Source of the DNA: a bacterium
GTDB lineage: Bacteria > Pseudomonadota > Gammaproteobacteria > Burkholderiales > Thiobacteraceae
NCBI GenBank assembly: GCA_027438535.1
Contig: DAIAMA010000007.1
Span: 1-15,980, forward strand
DNA length: 15,980 nt
Direction of reading: 5' to 3'
Part shown: positions 7,244 to 15,003 of the stretch, piece by piece
Numbering within the stretch: the stretch's first letter is position 1
How the letters are laid out: each line of letters begins with the position of its first letter
Position numbers and translations under genes: made by a program
The notes under the pieces: generated by a model
Seen by the model: only the letters and a program-made list of their open reading frames with translations
Database searches by the model: none
Told to the model about the DNA's origin: nothing

Positions 7244-8050
7244 TTAACAGGCCATGGTCTGCTGTTGCATGCTCTCGCCATAAAGTACCTCTAGCGCTTC
7301 CTTCTTGATCTCGAGATAACGCTCGGTCGCCAGCACATCGAAAGTCCTCGGGCGCGGCAGGTCGACCTCCAGGCTACGGACGATTCTGCTGGGCGTGCCG
7401 CCCATGATCAGAATCCGGTCAGCTAGAAAAATCGCTTCTTCAAGCTCGGAAGTAATGAACACGGTTGTCAACCGCGTTTCTTCGAACAGCTTGATATAGT
7501 ATTCCTGCATCAATTCCCGGGTCATGACGTCCAGTCCCCGGAAAGGCTCATCCAGCACCATGAGCTTTGGGCTATTGATCAAGGCTTGCGCCAATTCCGC
7601 ACGGCGTTTCATGCCGCCCGAAAGCTGGCCGGGATATTTGTCCTTGAATTCGGATAAGCCAAATTTCCGCAGCAGCTCCAGCGCCTTGCGCGTCGCTTCA
7701 TCGCGGCCGGCGCGCGATTTAGCCAGCGGCCCGAAAACCACATTTTCCATCACCGTCATCCACGGCCATAAAGCCGTTTCCTGGAATACCATAATGCGAT
7801 CGGATCCCGGTTCTTTAACCGGTTGCCCATCCATCAAGACCTGGCCTTCGTCCGGGCCGATGTAGCCGCACAAGATGTAAGCCAATGTGGATTTACCGCA
7901 GCCGGAGGTGCCCATTACGACGGTAAGTTTCCCCGGCTCGATTCGGAACGAGCAGTCCTCGAGCACATGCACCGGCGCTTGATCCCTACGGTGATACCAT
8001 TTCCGCAGACCTTTTACCGTCAATTCGCCTTTTAGCGCCGCCGTATTCAT
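7244..8050 (-). CDS. ABC transporter ATPase (SsuB/TauB-like) with serine in place of the H-loop histidine
   Basis: This 268-residue cytoplasmic ATPase of a NitT/TauT-type importer has Walker A GTSGCGKST (47-55), Q-loop glutamine Q90, signature LSGGM (143-147) and Walker B LMVLDEP with D167 and E168. The switch (H-loop) position, normally THDLEEA, reads TSELEEA with S201 (codon TCC at 7450-7448). Loss of this histidine strongly impairs hydrolysis in several ABC ATPases, so this subunit may form a degenerate site. The partner ATPase at 8899-9792 keeps its histidine, which suggests an asymmetric heterodimer. The ATG at 8050 follows GAGGAG. The stop of the preceding permease gene lies 14 bp upstream. 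Longer in-frame starts, up to 8200, would run into the permease gene and are not favoured. Confidence 0.9.
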   Translation of the reverse strand: MNTAALKGELTVKGLRKWYHRRDQAPVHVLEDCSFRIEPGKLTVVMGTSGCGKSTLAYILCGYIGPDEGQVLMDGQPVKEPGSDRIMVFQETALWPWMTVMENVVFGPLAKSRAGRDEATRKALELLRKFGLSEFKDKYPGQLSGGMKRRAELAQALINSPKLMVLDEPFRGLDVMTRELMQEYYIKLFEETRLTTVFITSELEEAIFLADRILIMGGTPSRIVRSLEVDLPRPRTFDVLATERYLEIKKEALEVLYGESMQQQTMAC

Positions 8051-8064
8051 TCCCACCGTCTCCT

Positions 8065-8889
8065 CTAGCGCGTGCCGCGCCATGGCATCATTTTCTTTTC
8101 CAGATAATCGACCCCAATGGTCGACAAGTAACCAGCCAGTCCGATACTGATCATGCCGATGATCACGACAGTTACCGTATGGCTCACATAACCTTCCCAC
8201 GTAAGGCGCCCAAGCCCGTTGTCGCCCGCGATCATTTCAGCCGCGATCACGACGTTCCAGGTAACGGCCATGCCGAGTGTCATGCCGACGGCGATGGATG
8301 GAATCACCGAAGGAATCATGATGCGGCGAAACACCTGGCCGCCATTTGCCCCTAGCGATAGCGCGAGCCAGTAATGTTCTTTTTTAATATTGCGTACCGC
8401 GTCATGCACGTTGATCACGATAATGAAAAATGCACCGATGAAAGTAATGAAGATAATGCTCAGCTCTGTCGTCGGCCAAAACAGAATGGAAATCGGTACC
8501 CATGCCAGCGGCGGAATCGGCCGCAGTATCTCGATTACCGGATAAACCAGGTTATGGAAAGTCTCCCGGGTGCCGAGCAACAACCCCAAGGGAATACCCA
8601 GCACCTGCGCCAGCACAAAACCGTAGATAACGCGTTTAAAGCTTGCTACCCACGAATTCCAGTACTTCGGGTTACCGATATATTGCGTGAGAAAGGTGTT
8701 TAGCACTTCGATAGGAGAGGCAATCTCCCGAAAACCCGGTGCTTTCAGCAGCACCAGAAAATGCCAGGCCAGAAAGAAAGCAGCCACGGCGAGCGCGCCG
8801 CGCCAATTCATTTTAGGCAGCCGCCTGTTGCGCTTGACAGGCCGATCCGCGATAGAAGCCTTCATGCCTTCTTCAGCCGCTTTCATCAT
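8065..8889 (-). CDS. ABC transporter permease (SsuC/TauC-like), first of two
   Basis: This 274-residue inner-membrane protein has a basic cytoplasmic N terminus of about 30 residues, then a hydrophobic segment ALAVAAFFLAWHFLVLL and five or so further segments. The binding-protein-dependent transport signature is present: the cytoplasmic EAA-type loop LALSLGANGGQVFRRIMIP that docks on the ATPase, and EILRPIPPLAWVP, typical of the nitrate/sulfonate/taurine group. It would form the membrane channel with the second, non-identical permease at 9795-10604. The start is the first of two adjacent ATG codons at 8889, with AAGGGGAGA just upstream. It begins nine bases after the stop of the upstream ATPase gene. 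Confidence 0.88.
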   Translation of the reverse strand: MMKAAEEGMKASIADRPVKRNRRLPKMNWRGALAVAAFFLAWHFLVLLKAPGFREIASPIEVLNTFLTQYIGNPKYWNSWVASFKRVIYGFVLAQVLGIPLGLLLGTRETFHNLVYPVIEILRPIPPLAWVPISILFWPTTELSIIFITFIGAFFIIVINVHDAVRNIKKEHYWLALSLGANGGQVFRRIMIPSVIPSIAVGMTLGMAVTWNVVIAAEMIAGDNGLGRLTWEGYVSHTVTVVIIGMISIGLAGYLSTIGVDYLEKKMMPWRGTR

Positions 8890-8898
8890 ACTCTCCCC

Positions 8899-9792
8899 TT
8901 AAGCATGTTCCCGCTCCCCACGCTCGAAAGCCTTCTTGGCCTCTTCATGCACACTCGCGATCGCCTGCGCCTTGAGCGCCAAGTACTCCGCGCCCAGCAT
9001 CATCTCCGGCGTACGCGGCCGAGGCAGATTCACGGCGATCGTCGATTTGATCGTGCCGGGACGCGAGGTCATGACAATCACCTTATCGGCCAGATAAATG
9101 GCTTCTTCGAGGTCGTGCGTGATGAATATGATCGTCTTGCGGCACACGCGATACATCTCGAGCAAGTGCTGATGCATAGTGTTTTTCGATACCGTATCCA
9201 TCGCGCGAAAAGGTTCGTCGAGCAGCAGGATTTTGGGTTCGTTTATCAATGCGCGCACGATTTCGACCCGGCGCTGCATTCCCGATGAGAGCTGAGGCGG
9301 ATAGGATGCCGCGACCTTGTCCAACCCGCCGCATTTGGTCAAGAGATCCATCGCCCTTTCCTCCGCCACATCGAGTGTCATCTTGTGCTGGACAAGAGGA
9401 CCGTACATGACGTTTTCCAAGACAGTCTTCCAAGGAAACAGGGCGCCGTTCTGAAACACCACAACGCGATCCGGACCTGGCTTTGGCGGGGACGACGGCG
9501 TGGCCAACAACTGACCGTCCAGCAGCACCCGTCCTTCCGTCACATTGTCAAAACCCGCAATGATGTTCATGAGCGTACTTTTGCCGCAACCCGACGGACC
9601 CACGATCGCCAGAAAATCACCGGGCGCGATATCGACGCTGCAATCGTGCAGCGCAACCACGCGCGCACCCTCTGGGTCGTATGTCTTGCCCACATTCTCG
9701 ATCGCAAGGCTTCCCACATCCGGTCTGGGCGCCATGACGGTTAATGACTTCTCCATCGCTTCGTCGATCGCATGGCTTGCTTGTACCGTCAT
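8899..9792 (-). CDS. ABC transporter ATPase (SsuB/TauB-like), second of two, intact motifs
   Basis: This 297-residue cytoplasmic ATPase has Walker A GPSGCGKST (65-73), Q114 in the Q-loop, signature LSSGM (168-172), Walker B ILLLDEP with D192 and E193, and the switch histidine H226 in ITHDLEEA. About 25 extra residues precede the first strand compared with the other ATPase. The C terminus after PRPRTPEMM is charged and helical, ending EEAKKAFERGEREHA. All catalytic residues are present, in contrast with the S201 variant at 7244-8050. The ATG at 9792 lies two bases after the permease stop and has AAGGGG upstream. The much longer open frame reaching 10317 is antisense or out-of-frame read-through of the permease gene and is rejected as N terminus. 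Confidence 0.92.
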   Translation of the reverse strand: MTVQASHAIDEAMEKSLTVMAPRPDVGSLAIENVGKTYDPEGARVVALHDCSVDIAPGDFLAIVGPSGCGKSTLMNIIAGFDNVTEGRVLLDGQLLATPSSPPKPGPDRVVVFQNGALFPWKTVLENVMYGPLVQHKMTLDVAEERAMDLLTKCGGLDKVAASYPPQLSSGMQRRVEIVRALINEPKILLLDEPFRAMDTVSKNTMHQHLLEMYRVCRKTIIFITHDLEEAIYLADKVIVMTSRPGTIKSTIAVNLPRPRTPEMMLGAEYLALKAQAIASVHEEAKKAFERGEREHA

Positions 9793-9794
9793 AC

Positions 9795-10604
9795 TTACCC
9801 CTTCATCCCGAAACTTTGTACGCGCCAGCGCATGAGCCGATTTCCCACCACGCGAATCAATGCGCTGCTGATAAAACCGGCAATACCCAGAGTCGCCATC
9901 CCGATTACAATCGTCGGGAATTGGATCAAATTGTAGGATTCGAAAATCATGAACCCGAGCCCATACTGGGCGGCGATCATTTCTCCGGCGGCGAGTGAAA
10001 ACCAAGCCGCGCCCATCGCGATCTGCAATCCGGTAAAAATGTTCGGCAGCGCGCCGGGAATAATCACATGGCGCAGCACGTCGCGCGGTTTGGAGCCCAG
10101 CGACGCCGCGGCGCGGAAATAGTCGGGGTCGATCGATTTCACGCCCACATAGGTATTCATTACGGTCGCGAAGAAAGCCACGAGAAAGGTCACGTAGATA
10201 ACGGCGATTTCGATGCCGGGAAATATCAGAATCGCGAGCGGTATCCAGGCAAGTGGCGGTATCGGCCGCAGGAGCCCGACCAATGCGGATGCGTACGTAT
10301 CGAAGGTGCGGCTCCACCCCATGAGAATACCCAAAGGAACACCGAGCAGAACCGCGAGAAGAAATGCCGCCGTCGCACGGTAGACGCTATAGAAGATATG
10401 GACATAGTAAACCGGCGTAAAAACGGAGACCCCGAAAGCGGGGTGAGGGCTGAACCACTCGCGCGCGACCGCCCACGGATCCGGCAGACGATTGAACGAA
10501 GCAATCGGCAACCATTTCACGCTCGCGTACCACATCGCGATCGCGCCCGCGTACCCCGCCCACATGAGCCAAAACTTGCGGCTCGTCCACCAGGATGTTT
10601 TCAT
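9795..10604 (-). CDS. ABC transporter permease (SsuC/TauC-like), second of two, first gene of the sigma-54 operon
   Basis: This 269-residue inner-membrane protein starts with a short basic N terminus (MKTSWWTSRKFW) and a first hydrophobic helix. A periplasmic stretch with SFNRLPDPWAVAREWF follows, and then five more helices. The motif GLLRPIPPLAWIPLAI and the EAA-type loop FRAAASLGSKPRDVLRHVIIPG place it in the NitT/TauT permease family. It shares the family motif RPIPPLAW with the other permease of the block but is clearly a different protein, so the channel is probably a heterodimer. The ATG at 10604 has AGGAG within 13 bases upstream. It is the first gene after the -24/-12 promoter at 10662-10677, leaving a predicted leader of roughly 46 bases. 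Confidence 0.9.
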   Translation of the reverse strand: MKTSWWTSRKFWLMWAGYAGAIAMWYASVKWLPIASFNRLPDPWAVAREWFSPHPAFGVSVFTPVYYVHIFYSVYRATAAFLLAVLLGVPLGILMGWSRTFDTYASALVGLLRPIPPLAWIPLAILIFPGIEIAVIYVTFLVAFFATVMNTYVGVKSIDPDYFRAAASLGSKPRDVLRHVIIPGALPNIFTGLQIAMGAAWFSLAAGEMIAAQYGLGFMIFESYNLIQFPTIVIGMATLGIAGFISSALIRVVGNRLMRWRVQSFGMKG

Positions 10605-10661
10605 TTACCTGCTCCTGTATCCCAACGCCTCACAGCGCGTTATCACGCTTACCCCTGTTAA

Positions 10662-10677
10662 GCAAGCCGTGTGCCAA
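10662..10677 (-). promoter_or_regulatory. sigma-54 (-24/-12) promoter of the ABC/OsmC/lipoyl operon
   Basis: The minus strand reads TTGGCACACGGCTTGCT. This contains the TGGCAC (-24) and TTGCT (-12) elements with the invariant GG and GC separated by exactly ten bases, as sigma-54 requires. Only the base after TGGCAC (A instead of G) departs from consensus. Transcription would start near 10650, about 46 bases before the permease ATG at 10604. Sigma-54 promoters need an enhancer-binding activator, so the operon should be switched by a specific signal. Confidence 0.75.
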
Positions 10678-10935
10678 TCATCGGTCAACCCTCGGCAGCG
10701 GCGGCTAGCGGCCTTGGGCACCGCGCCGCGCCTAGCTTCCACGGATTTGATCGCGATTATTTATCCGACCAGCACTTGCATGGACTCAATGCCGCGCCAA
10801 GCTGTTTGCAATGTGTCATGGCGAAGTGCGTCAAATCTGTAACAGCAGCCCGCTTATGTTCCGCTTGACTCCAATTTCCCCGCGACCGGGAAACGCAGCG
10901 GCTTCGGATGCGGCAATGGCGATAGTCCGGAGCGG

Positions 10936-10967
10936 AAAATAAAATCAGCGTGGTTGCCGTAGCGCTG
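10936..10967 (-). terminator. possible intrinsic terminator after mfnE
   Basis: Nine bases after the mfnE stop, CAGCG (10967-10963) can pair with CGCTG (10950-10946) across a 12-base loop, followed by ATTTTATTTT on the minus strand. The stem is short, but the T-rich tract and position fit the end of the mfnD-mfnF-pabB-mfnE operon. Confidence 0.4.
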
Positions 10968-10975
10968 GTTCCAAA

Positions 10976-11617
10976 TTACTGCATACGCGCCACGCGCTCG
11001 GCGGCAATCGTACCGAGCCGGGTACCACCGGGCTCGCCTGTGAGCAACGCTACGCGCATCAACGGGTACTGGTCTTTACCCATCAATCGGATTTCGTAAC
11101 GCGCATGGGAAGTAAATACGGGGAACAGCGGATCGACCAGGCCGCACTCGGCGAGCGCGGCGCTCGATACGAGGGATTCTGCCGGCTGTACCGACTTAAG
11201 CAATATCAGATGTTCGGCCGCCAAGCTGTTTGCCAGCCAGGCAGCGAGGCTGTCCGATGTCATGTCCCAGGAGGCAGGTATATCCTGCGCGCGGACGGCC
11301 AGCTGGCTTGGCAGCCAAACCGGGACGAGCCCATCGGACCGGGCTTGCCGAATTTCCGCGAGGGAAGCGGCGCACTTGAATTCCGGGCGCATTCCGCTCA
11401 GCATCCGGCCATATTGCTCCATCGCAAGCAACGCCATGTAATGCGCGACCGCATCATCGAAACCCCAACGCGCCTGGCTGCGGCGCACTTGATCCGCGAA
11501 TGGGCCGCCCCCGGGAACGATCACGACCCGCCCGCCGCCAAGTTCCGCGAGTATGTCGAGCCATGAAGATAGGTCGTCGCTCTCCGACAAGCTGCCACCC
11601 ACTTTCACGACCCACAT
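10976..11617 (-). CDS. mfnE: MfnE-like amino acid kinase family protein (furan phosphate kinase)
   Basis: This 213-residue cytosolic kinase is of the aspartate/glutamate/uridylate kinase fold. The N terminus VVKVGGSL and the glycine loop VIVPGGGPFAD (32-42) bind ATP and substrate phosphates. WDMTSDSLAAWLA (117-129) is the conserved segment of the small subgroup found with methanofuran genes. In methanogens MfnE phosphorylates [5-(aminomethyl)furan-3-yl]methyl phosphate to the diphosphate, the activated substrate for MfnF. Its neighbours here, MfnF-like and MfnD-like, make the same role likely for methylofuran. The ATG at 11617 overlaps the pabB stop by 13 bp and has GGGAG upstream. The assignment depends on fold plus context; another phosphate-accepting substrate is possible. 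Confidence 0.78.
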   Translation of the reverse strand: MWVVKVGGSLSESDDLSSWLDILAELGGGRVVIVPGGGPFADQVRRSQARWGFDDAVAHYMALLAMEQYGRMLSGMRPEFKCAASLAEIRQARSDGLVPVWLPSQLAVRAQDIPASWDMTSDSLAAWLANSLAAEHLILLKSVQPAESLVSSAALAECGLVDPLFPVFTSHARYEIRLMGKDQYPLMRVALLTGEPGGTRLGTIAAERVARMQ

Positions 11618-13014
11618 GAACGCTCTCCCATCACGCCGTCTGTTTGGAATAGATTGAGTAAGCGCAGCATGGCCGAGGCTTTGTCCAAGGTTTCCTGATA
11701 CTCCTGTTCCCCGACGGAATCGAAAACGATGCCGCCGCCCGCTGCAACCGTCGCTATCCCGCGCGTCACCGTCAAGGTACGAATGGCAATATTGGTATCC
11801 ATATTGCCATCGAAGCCGAGGTAGCCGATCGAACCGCAGTACACGCCTCGCCTTTCGGGTTCCAGTTCTTCGATGATTTGCATCGCGCGCAGCTTAGGCG
11901 CGCCGGTAATCGATCCACCGGGGAAACAGGCGCGCAGGAGATCGGTCGCGCGTAAGTGCGATGCTAGCCGGCCCGTTACGGTACTCACCAAGTGATGCAC
12001 CGTGGCGAAACTTTCCACGTCGAACAACTTGGGCACTTTGACCGATCCGGGTTCACAGCACTTGCTCAGATCATTGCGCAACAGATCGACGATCATCACG
12101 TTTTCCGCCCGGTCTTTCGCGCTGCCGGCGAGTTCGCGTGCCAAGCTACTATCTGCCTCGATGACGGATGAACGCGGGCGCGTACCCTTAATGGGCTTGG
12201 TCTCGACACAAGCCTGAGCGACGCGTAGAAACCGTTCCGGAGATGCACTCAGAATTTGGGAAAACGGTAAGTTGAGATAGGCGCCGTAAGGCGCGGGGTT
12301 AATGCGGCGCAGTTGCCGGTAAGCGAGCCAAGGATCGCCTTCCACGCTTGCCGAGAAACGCTGCGCCAGGTTCACCTGATAGCAATCGCCTTCGCGGATA
12401 TAGTGCTTGATGCGCTCGAAAGCCTTGAGATAATCCGCGCGAGTAAAGTTCGATGCGATCGGCGAGACGACCCCAAAGGGCTTACGCCGCCGCGTACTAT
12501 TGCTTTTGCTCAGGTTTGCCGCAAGCCGCTGCAAGCGCGCCTTCTCGATGGCATCGTGGCAATACCCGGTAAGCCATGCCATGTGCTCATGATGATCGAC
12601 GATCACAGCCCATCGATAAATACCCACCGCCATTTCGGGAAGCGCTTCGTGATCGCGTGCGATGGCCGGCAAGCGTTCCAAGCGCCGGCCAAGGTCGTAA
12701 GAAAAATAGCCGATCGCTCCGCCGGAAAAAGGTAAATCGCCCGCCACCGCGGCTTGATTTTCCAGCTCGCGTCCCAGCAGCACAAAGGGATCGGCTTCTG
12801 TCTGCCGGATTCCCGACCGACTGCGGACGAGGGTGCGCATACCGCGCGTAACCAGGGTCGTACTCGGATTGGCGGATAAAATATCGTAGCGCCCTTGCGC
12901 GCAACCCGGATATCCACTGTCTAGAAACACCGCCCAAGGCTGATCGACGAGCGCTTCGAATACACCGGAACTGTCGCTCGTATAAGGAAGCGGGATGCGA
13001 ACGAATTCCTTCAT
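11605..13014 (-). CDS. pabB: aminodeoxychorismate synthase component I, PabB
   Basis: This 469-residue enzyme converts chorismate and ammonia to 4-amino-4-deoxychorismate, the precursor of p-aminobenzoate. The chorismate-binding domain contains KPIKGT (273-278), where K276 is the nucleophilic lysine that separates PabB from anthranilate synthase (PIAGT). It also has ENVMIVDLLRNDL (304-316) and FPGGSITGAPK (364-374). The N-terminal component I domain covers about residues 1-150. No glutaminase (pabA) or lyase (pabC) is fused. The ATG at 13014 forms an ATGA overlap with the preceding gene and has GAGG upstream. The open frame to 13224 would lie inside that gene and is rejected. Within an H4MPT cluster the product feeds the arylamine part of methanopterin as well as folate. 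Confidence 0.93.
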   Translation of the reverse strand: MKEFVRIPLPYTSDSSGVFEALVDQPWAVFLDSGYPGCAQGRYDILSANPSTTLVTRGMRTLVRSRSGIRQTEADPFVLLGRELENQAAVAGDLPFSGGAIGYFSYDLGRRLERLPAIARDHEALPEMAVGIYRWAVIVDHHEHMAWLTGYCHDAIEKARLQRLAANLSKSNSTRRRKPFGVVSPIASNFTRADYLKAFERIKHYIREGDCYQVNLAQRFSASVEGDPWLAYRQLRRINPAPYGAYLNLPFSQILSASPERFLRVAQACVETKPIKGTRPRSSVIEADSSLARELAGSAKDRAENVMIVDLLRNDLSKCCEPGSVKVPKLFDVESFATVHHLVSTVTGRLASHLRATDLLRACFPGGSITGAPKLRAMQIIEELEPERRGVYCGSIGYLGFDGNMDTNIAIRTLTVTRGIATVAAGGGIVFDSVGEQEYQETLDKASAMLRLLNLFQTDGVMGERSCGS

Positions 13015-14045
13015 AGCGTTTGCCTCATCAACCCCGCAACCGCGATAGCGGGCGCACAAGCAGAAACGCCATCGGGATTCGCCGCCGCCGCGGCGAATTC
13101 GGAAAAATCGCGATACCCAAGGCCCATGCGGCTCGCCAAGAGCGCCGCGAGAAACCGCCCCACACCCGCACCCACGATGACGGGTGCCGACTCGAATAAC
13201 CCGCGCGAAAGCGCGCGTTCGCAAGCAGTCCGGATACGCTGCAGCTGTACTTCTTGCAGGTAGCCCGCCAAGCGTACCCAGCTCGCGAACGGCATCGATT
13301 CCATGTCACGGCCCACCATGCGCGCCAACCTGCGCGCGCTGTCTTCCAGGCTCTTCGAGGCGCCATCCGCGGTCTCGGCTTGATCCATCGCCGCGGGCAA
13401 AGCACCCAACAGGCGGTATACGTCGGCCGTGGTCGCGAAGTGCTCCGCCATCATCGGCACCCACTCGCCACCGATCGGCACCCTATCCGTCACCGCCATG
13501 AGCGGCGTCCGCGTCACGCCGGTGTAAACAAGCTCTTCGTGCAATAATCGTGCGTGATCCCGATAGCCTCGGGCGCATACTTCGCCCTGATTGAGGACGA
13601 CGATATCGGTGGTGGTACTGCCGATATCGATAAACAAGCCCCGCTCAAGCCGGCTCGCGACATACTGGGCGCTCGCCATCCAATTCGCCGAGGCCACATC
13701 CTCGGCTAGGCGAACCGCGTCCCTGGCGTGTAAAAATCCCCTCTGGCCGCCGTAAATCCAGATTTGATGCGAAGACAATTGCTGCTCGACGGTCGCGACC
13801 AACCGCCGCACACCTTCGCTGCGATTGGGAAATAGGTCGACAAGCTCGCCCGTCATGGTAAGCGCATGCAATGGCACGCCCCCGACATGTGTCAGCACTT
13901 GCGCCATCGCCTGTTCCAGGTGCACCAGCCCGCGCCATAACGGGCAAGGCAGATGAATCACCTCCTGCACCGTATCATCGGGTGCGAGAAAAGCGGCTTT
14001 CAGATGCGCGCCGCCCACGTCCCAGCCCATAATTCCTTCATGCAT
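13011..14045 (-). CDS. mfnF: MfnF-like hydantoinase/oxoprolinase-family ATPase of methylofuran synthesis
   Basis: This 344-residue protein of the actin-like ATPase/hydantoinase A fold has phosphate loop 1 GWDVGGAHLK (7-16) and phosphate loop 2 LFIDIGSTTTDIVVL (137-151). These are diagnostic of the COG1548 group found in methanogens and H4MPT methylotrophs. In methanogens MfnF condenses the furan diphosphate with gamma-glutamyl-tyramine, forming the ether bond of methanofuran. I infer the same for methylofuran. The ATG at 14045 is assigned, giving an 8-bp overlap with the MfnD-like gene; the ATG at 14030, just after AAGGA, is an alternative that keeps both phosphate loops. The gene ends in an ATGA overlap with pabB, so the four genes form one tightly coupled operon. 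Confidence 0.85.
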   Translation of the reverse strand: MHEGIMGWDVGGAHLKAAFLAPDDTVQEVIHLPCPLWRGLVHLEQAMAQVLTHVGGVPLHALTMTGELVDLFPNRSEGVRRLVATVEQQLSSHQIWIYGGQRGFLHARDAVRLAEDVASANWMASAQYVASRLERGLFIDIGSTTTDIVVLNQGEVCARGYRDHARLLHEELVYTGVTRTPLMAVTDRVPIGGEWVPMMAEHFATTADVYRLLGALPAAMDQAETADGASKSLEDSARRLARMVGRDMESMPFASWVRLAGYLQEVQLQRIRTACERALSRGLFESAPVIVGAGVGRFLAALLASRMGLGYRDFSEFAAAAANPDGVSACAPAIAVAGLMRQTL

Positions 14046-15003
14046 GCGCGTACCCCATCGCCGCTTCGCCGAACCGCATTGGATCGGCCAGACCGAGTAC
14101 CAAGCGCGCCGGATTTATGCCAGCGGCCTGGCCCAGCCCGGCATAAGAAGTGGTCAGGCGCGGATTGATTTCCAACACGACCGGGCCTTGTTTGCTTGCG
14201 ATAAAGTCCACGCCCACATATCCCCATAATCCGGGAAGCGCATGGGCAATGGCATCCGCGAGCCCGCGATAGGCGGCCCCATCGCCGCCCGCCCCGGTTT
14301 CCGTTCCATCGAAATGAAACATACCCTCGCGCACCGCGACCCGCTGCCGGTTGCAACTCAGCACGCGCGCGTACCCGCTTCGGCACAGTAGAGAAAGGCT
14401 GAGCGCCGTGCCGGGCAGATAAGGTTGCACCACGTAACCCGATTCGGAACGCGCTTCCAGCCACTGCTTGGCTGCGCTCGCATCGTCGAAATAATACGTT
14501 TGCTGACAACCCGCCCCGTCGTCCGGTTTCACCACGACCGGGCCTCGATAGCATTCGAGGCCATTTACGGAATAATGCGTGGGTACCGCGGGAATACCTG
14601 CCGACGCCAAGATGCGCGCGGTCGCGATCTTGCTGCTCGCGATATGCACGGCATCCGGACTGCTGCCGAGTAGCCGCTTGCCGCTGTTCTGAATGCGGCG
14701 GCTCAGCGCTTCCAGCGTACCGCCGCTCTCGGGGGCAATCGGCCACACTGCATCGGCCGCGGCAAGACAGGCGTCGAACATCGGGGCGAATGCAGTAGCG
14801 CTATGGGGAGTTCGTACCGTCACGCCATGGGGTGGGGCAGGCAGCCGAAAGTCGCGCAATATCGATATTTCCAGCGCATCTATCTGCACGAGATCGTCGA
14901 GCAAAGCATGCAGCATCGCCTCTCCCTCCCGTAGGAGAGCAGGCGGAAGGCGCGCGCCCAGCAGGCCGCCCCCTGTGATATGCTCGTACACGAATAAACG
15001 CAA
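14038..15003 (-). CDS. mfnD: MfnD-like ATP-grasp ligase of methylofuran synthesis, TTG start
   Basis: This 321-residue ATP-grasp protein begins RLFVYEHITGGG, the conserved start of the methanofuran-cluster group. It contains the ATP-binding KPDDGAGCQQ (159-168) and the metal-binding GYVGVDFI (261-268) and VVLEINPRLTTSY (275-287). In methanogens MfnD joins glutamate to tyramine. Bacterial methylofuran is reported to contain tyrosine and a long polyglutamate tail, so the substrate here may differ, and a polyglutamate ligase role is possible. The start is TTG at 15003, since an in-frame stop lies at 15021-15019 and no other start codon keeps the conserved N terminus. AAGGAG (15014-15009) sits five bases upstream. 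It is the first gene of the minus-strand operon mfnD-mfnF-pabB-mfnE, and its promoter must lie within the divergent neighbour. Confidence 0.82.
   Translation of the reverse strand: MRLFVYEHITGGGLLGARLPPALLREGEAMLHALLDDLVQIDALEISILRDFRLPAPPHGVTVRTPHSATAFAPMFDACLAAADAVWPIAPESGGTLEALSRRIQNSGKRLLGSSPDAVHIASSKIATARILASAGIPAVPTHYSVNGLECYRGPVVVKPDDGAGCQQTYYFDDASAAKQWLEARSESGYVVQPYLPGTALSLSLLCRSGYARVLSCNRQRVAVREGMFHFDGTETGAGGDGAAYRGLADAIAHALPGLWGYVGVDFIASKQGPVVLEINPRLTTSYAGLGQAAGINPARLVLGLADPMRFGEAAMGYAHA

Larger units (their letters stand above)
10605..10975. other. gene-free region between mfnE and the ABC/thiol operon
   Basis: This 371-bp stretch is the longest without a gene. Reading in the minus direction from the mfnE stop it holds a weak terminator-like hairpin (10967-10936), then about 260 bp with no coding pattern I trust, then a -24/-12 promoter (10677-10662) and a leader. 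An enhancer-binding-protein site would be expected 80-200 bp upstream of the promoter, about 10760-10880. I see only imperfect dyads there, such as GCCA...TGGC around 10796-10822, and no clear NtrC or NifA consensus. Confidence 0.6.

Noticed and set aside
9793..10317. N-terminal extension of the ATPase gene to an upstream start
   Set aside because: The added residues are an arginine-rich out-of-frame reading of the permease gene. The ATG at 9792 has a ribosome-binding site and fits family length.
10492..10842. Plus-strand open frame covering part of the 371-bp gap
   Set aside because: Its first third is antisense to the permease, it would overlie the sigma-54 promoter, and the product shows no family features or ribosome-binding site.
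10755..10880. NtrC or NifA binding site upstream of the sigma-54 promoter
   Set aside because: Only imperfect dyads are present; none matches GCAC-N-GTGC or TGT-N10-ACA well enough to report.
13015..13224. Longer start for pabB
   Set aside because: The extension is out-of-frame sequence of the MfnF-like gene; the ATG at 13014 with ATGA coupling and GAGG fits PabB length.
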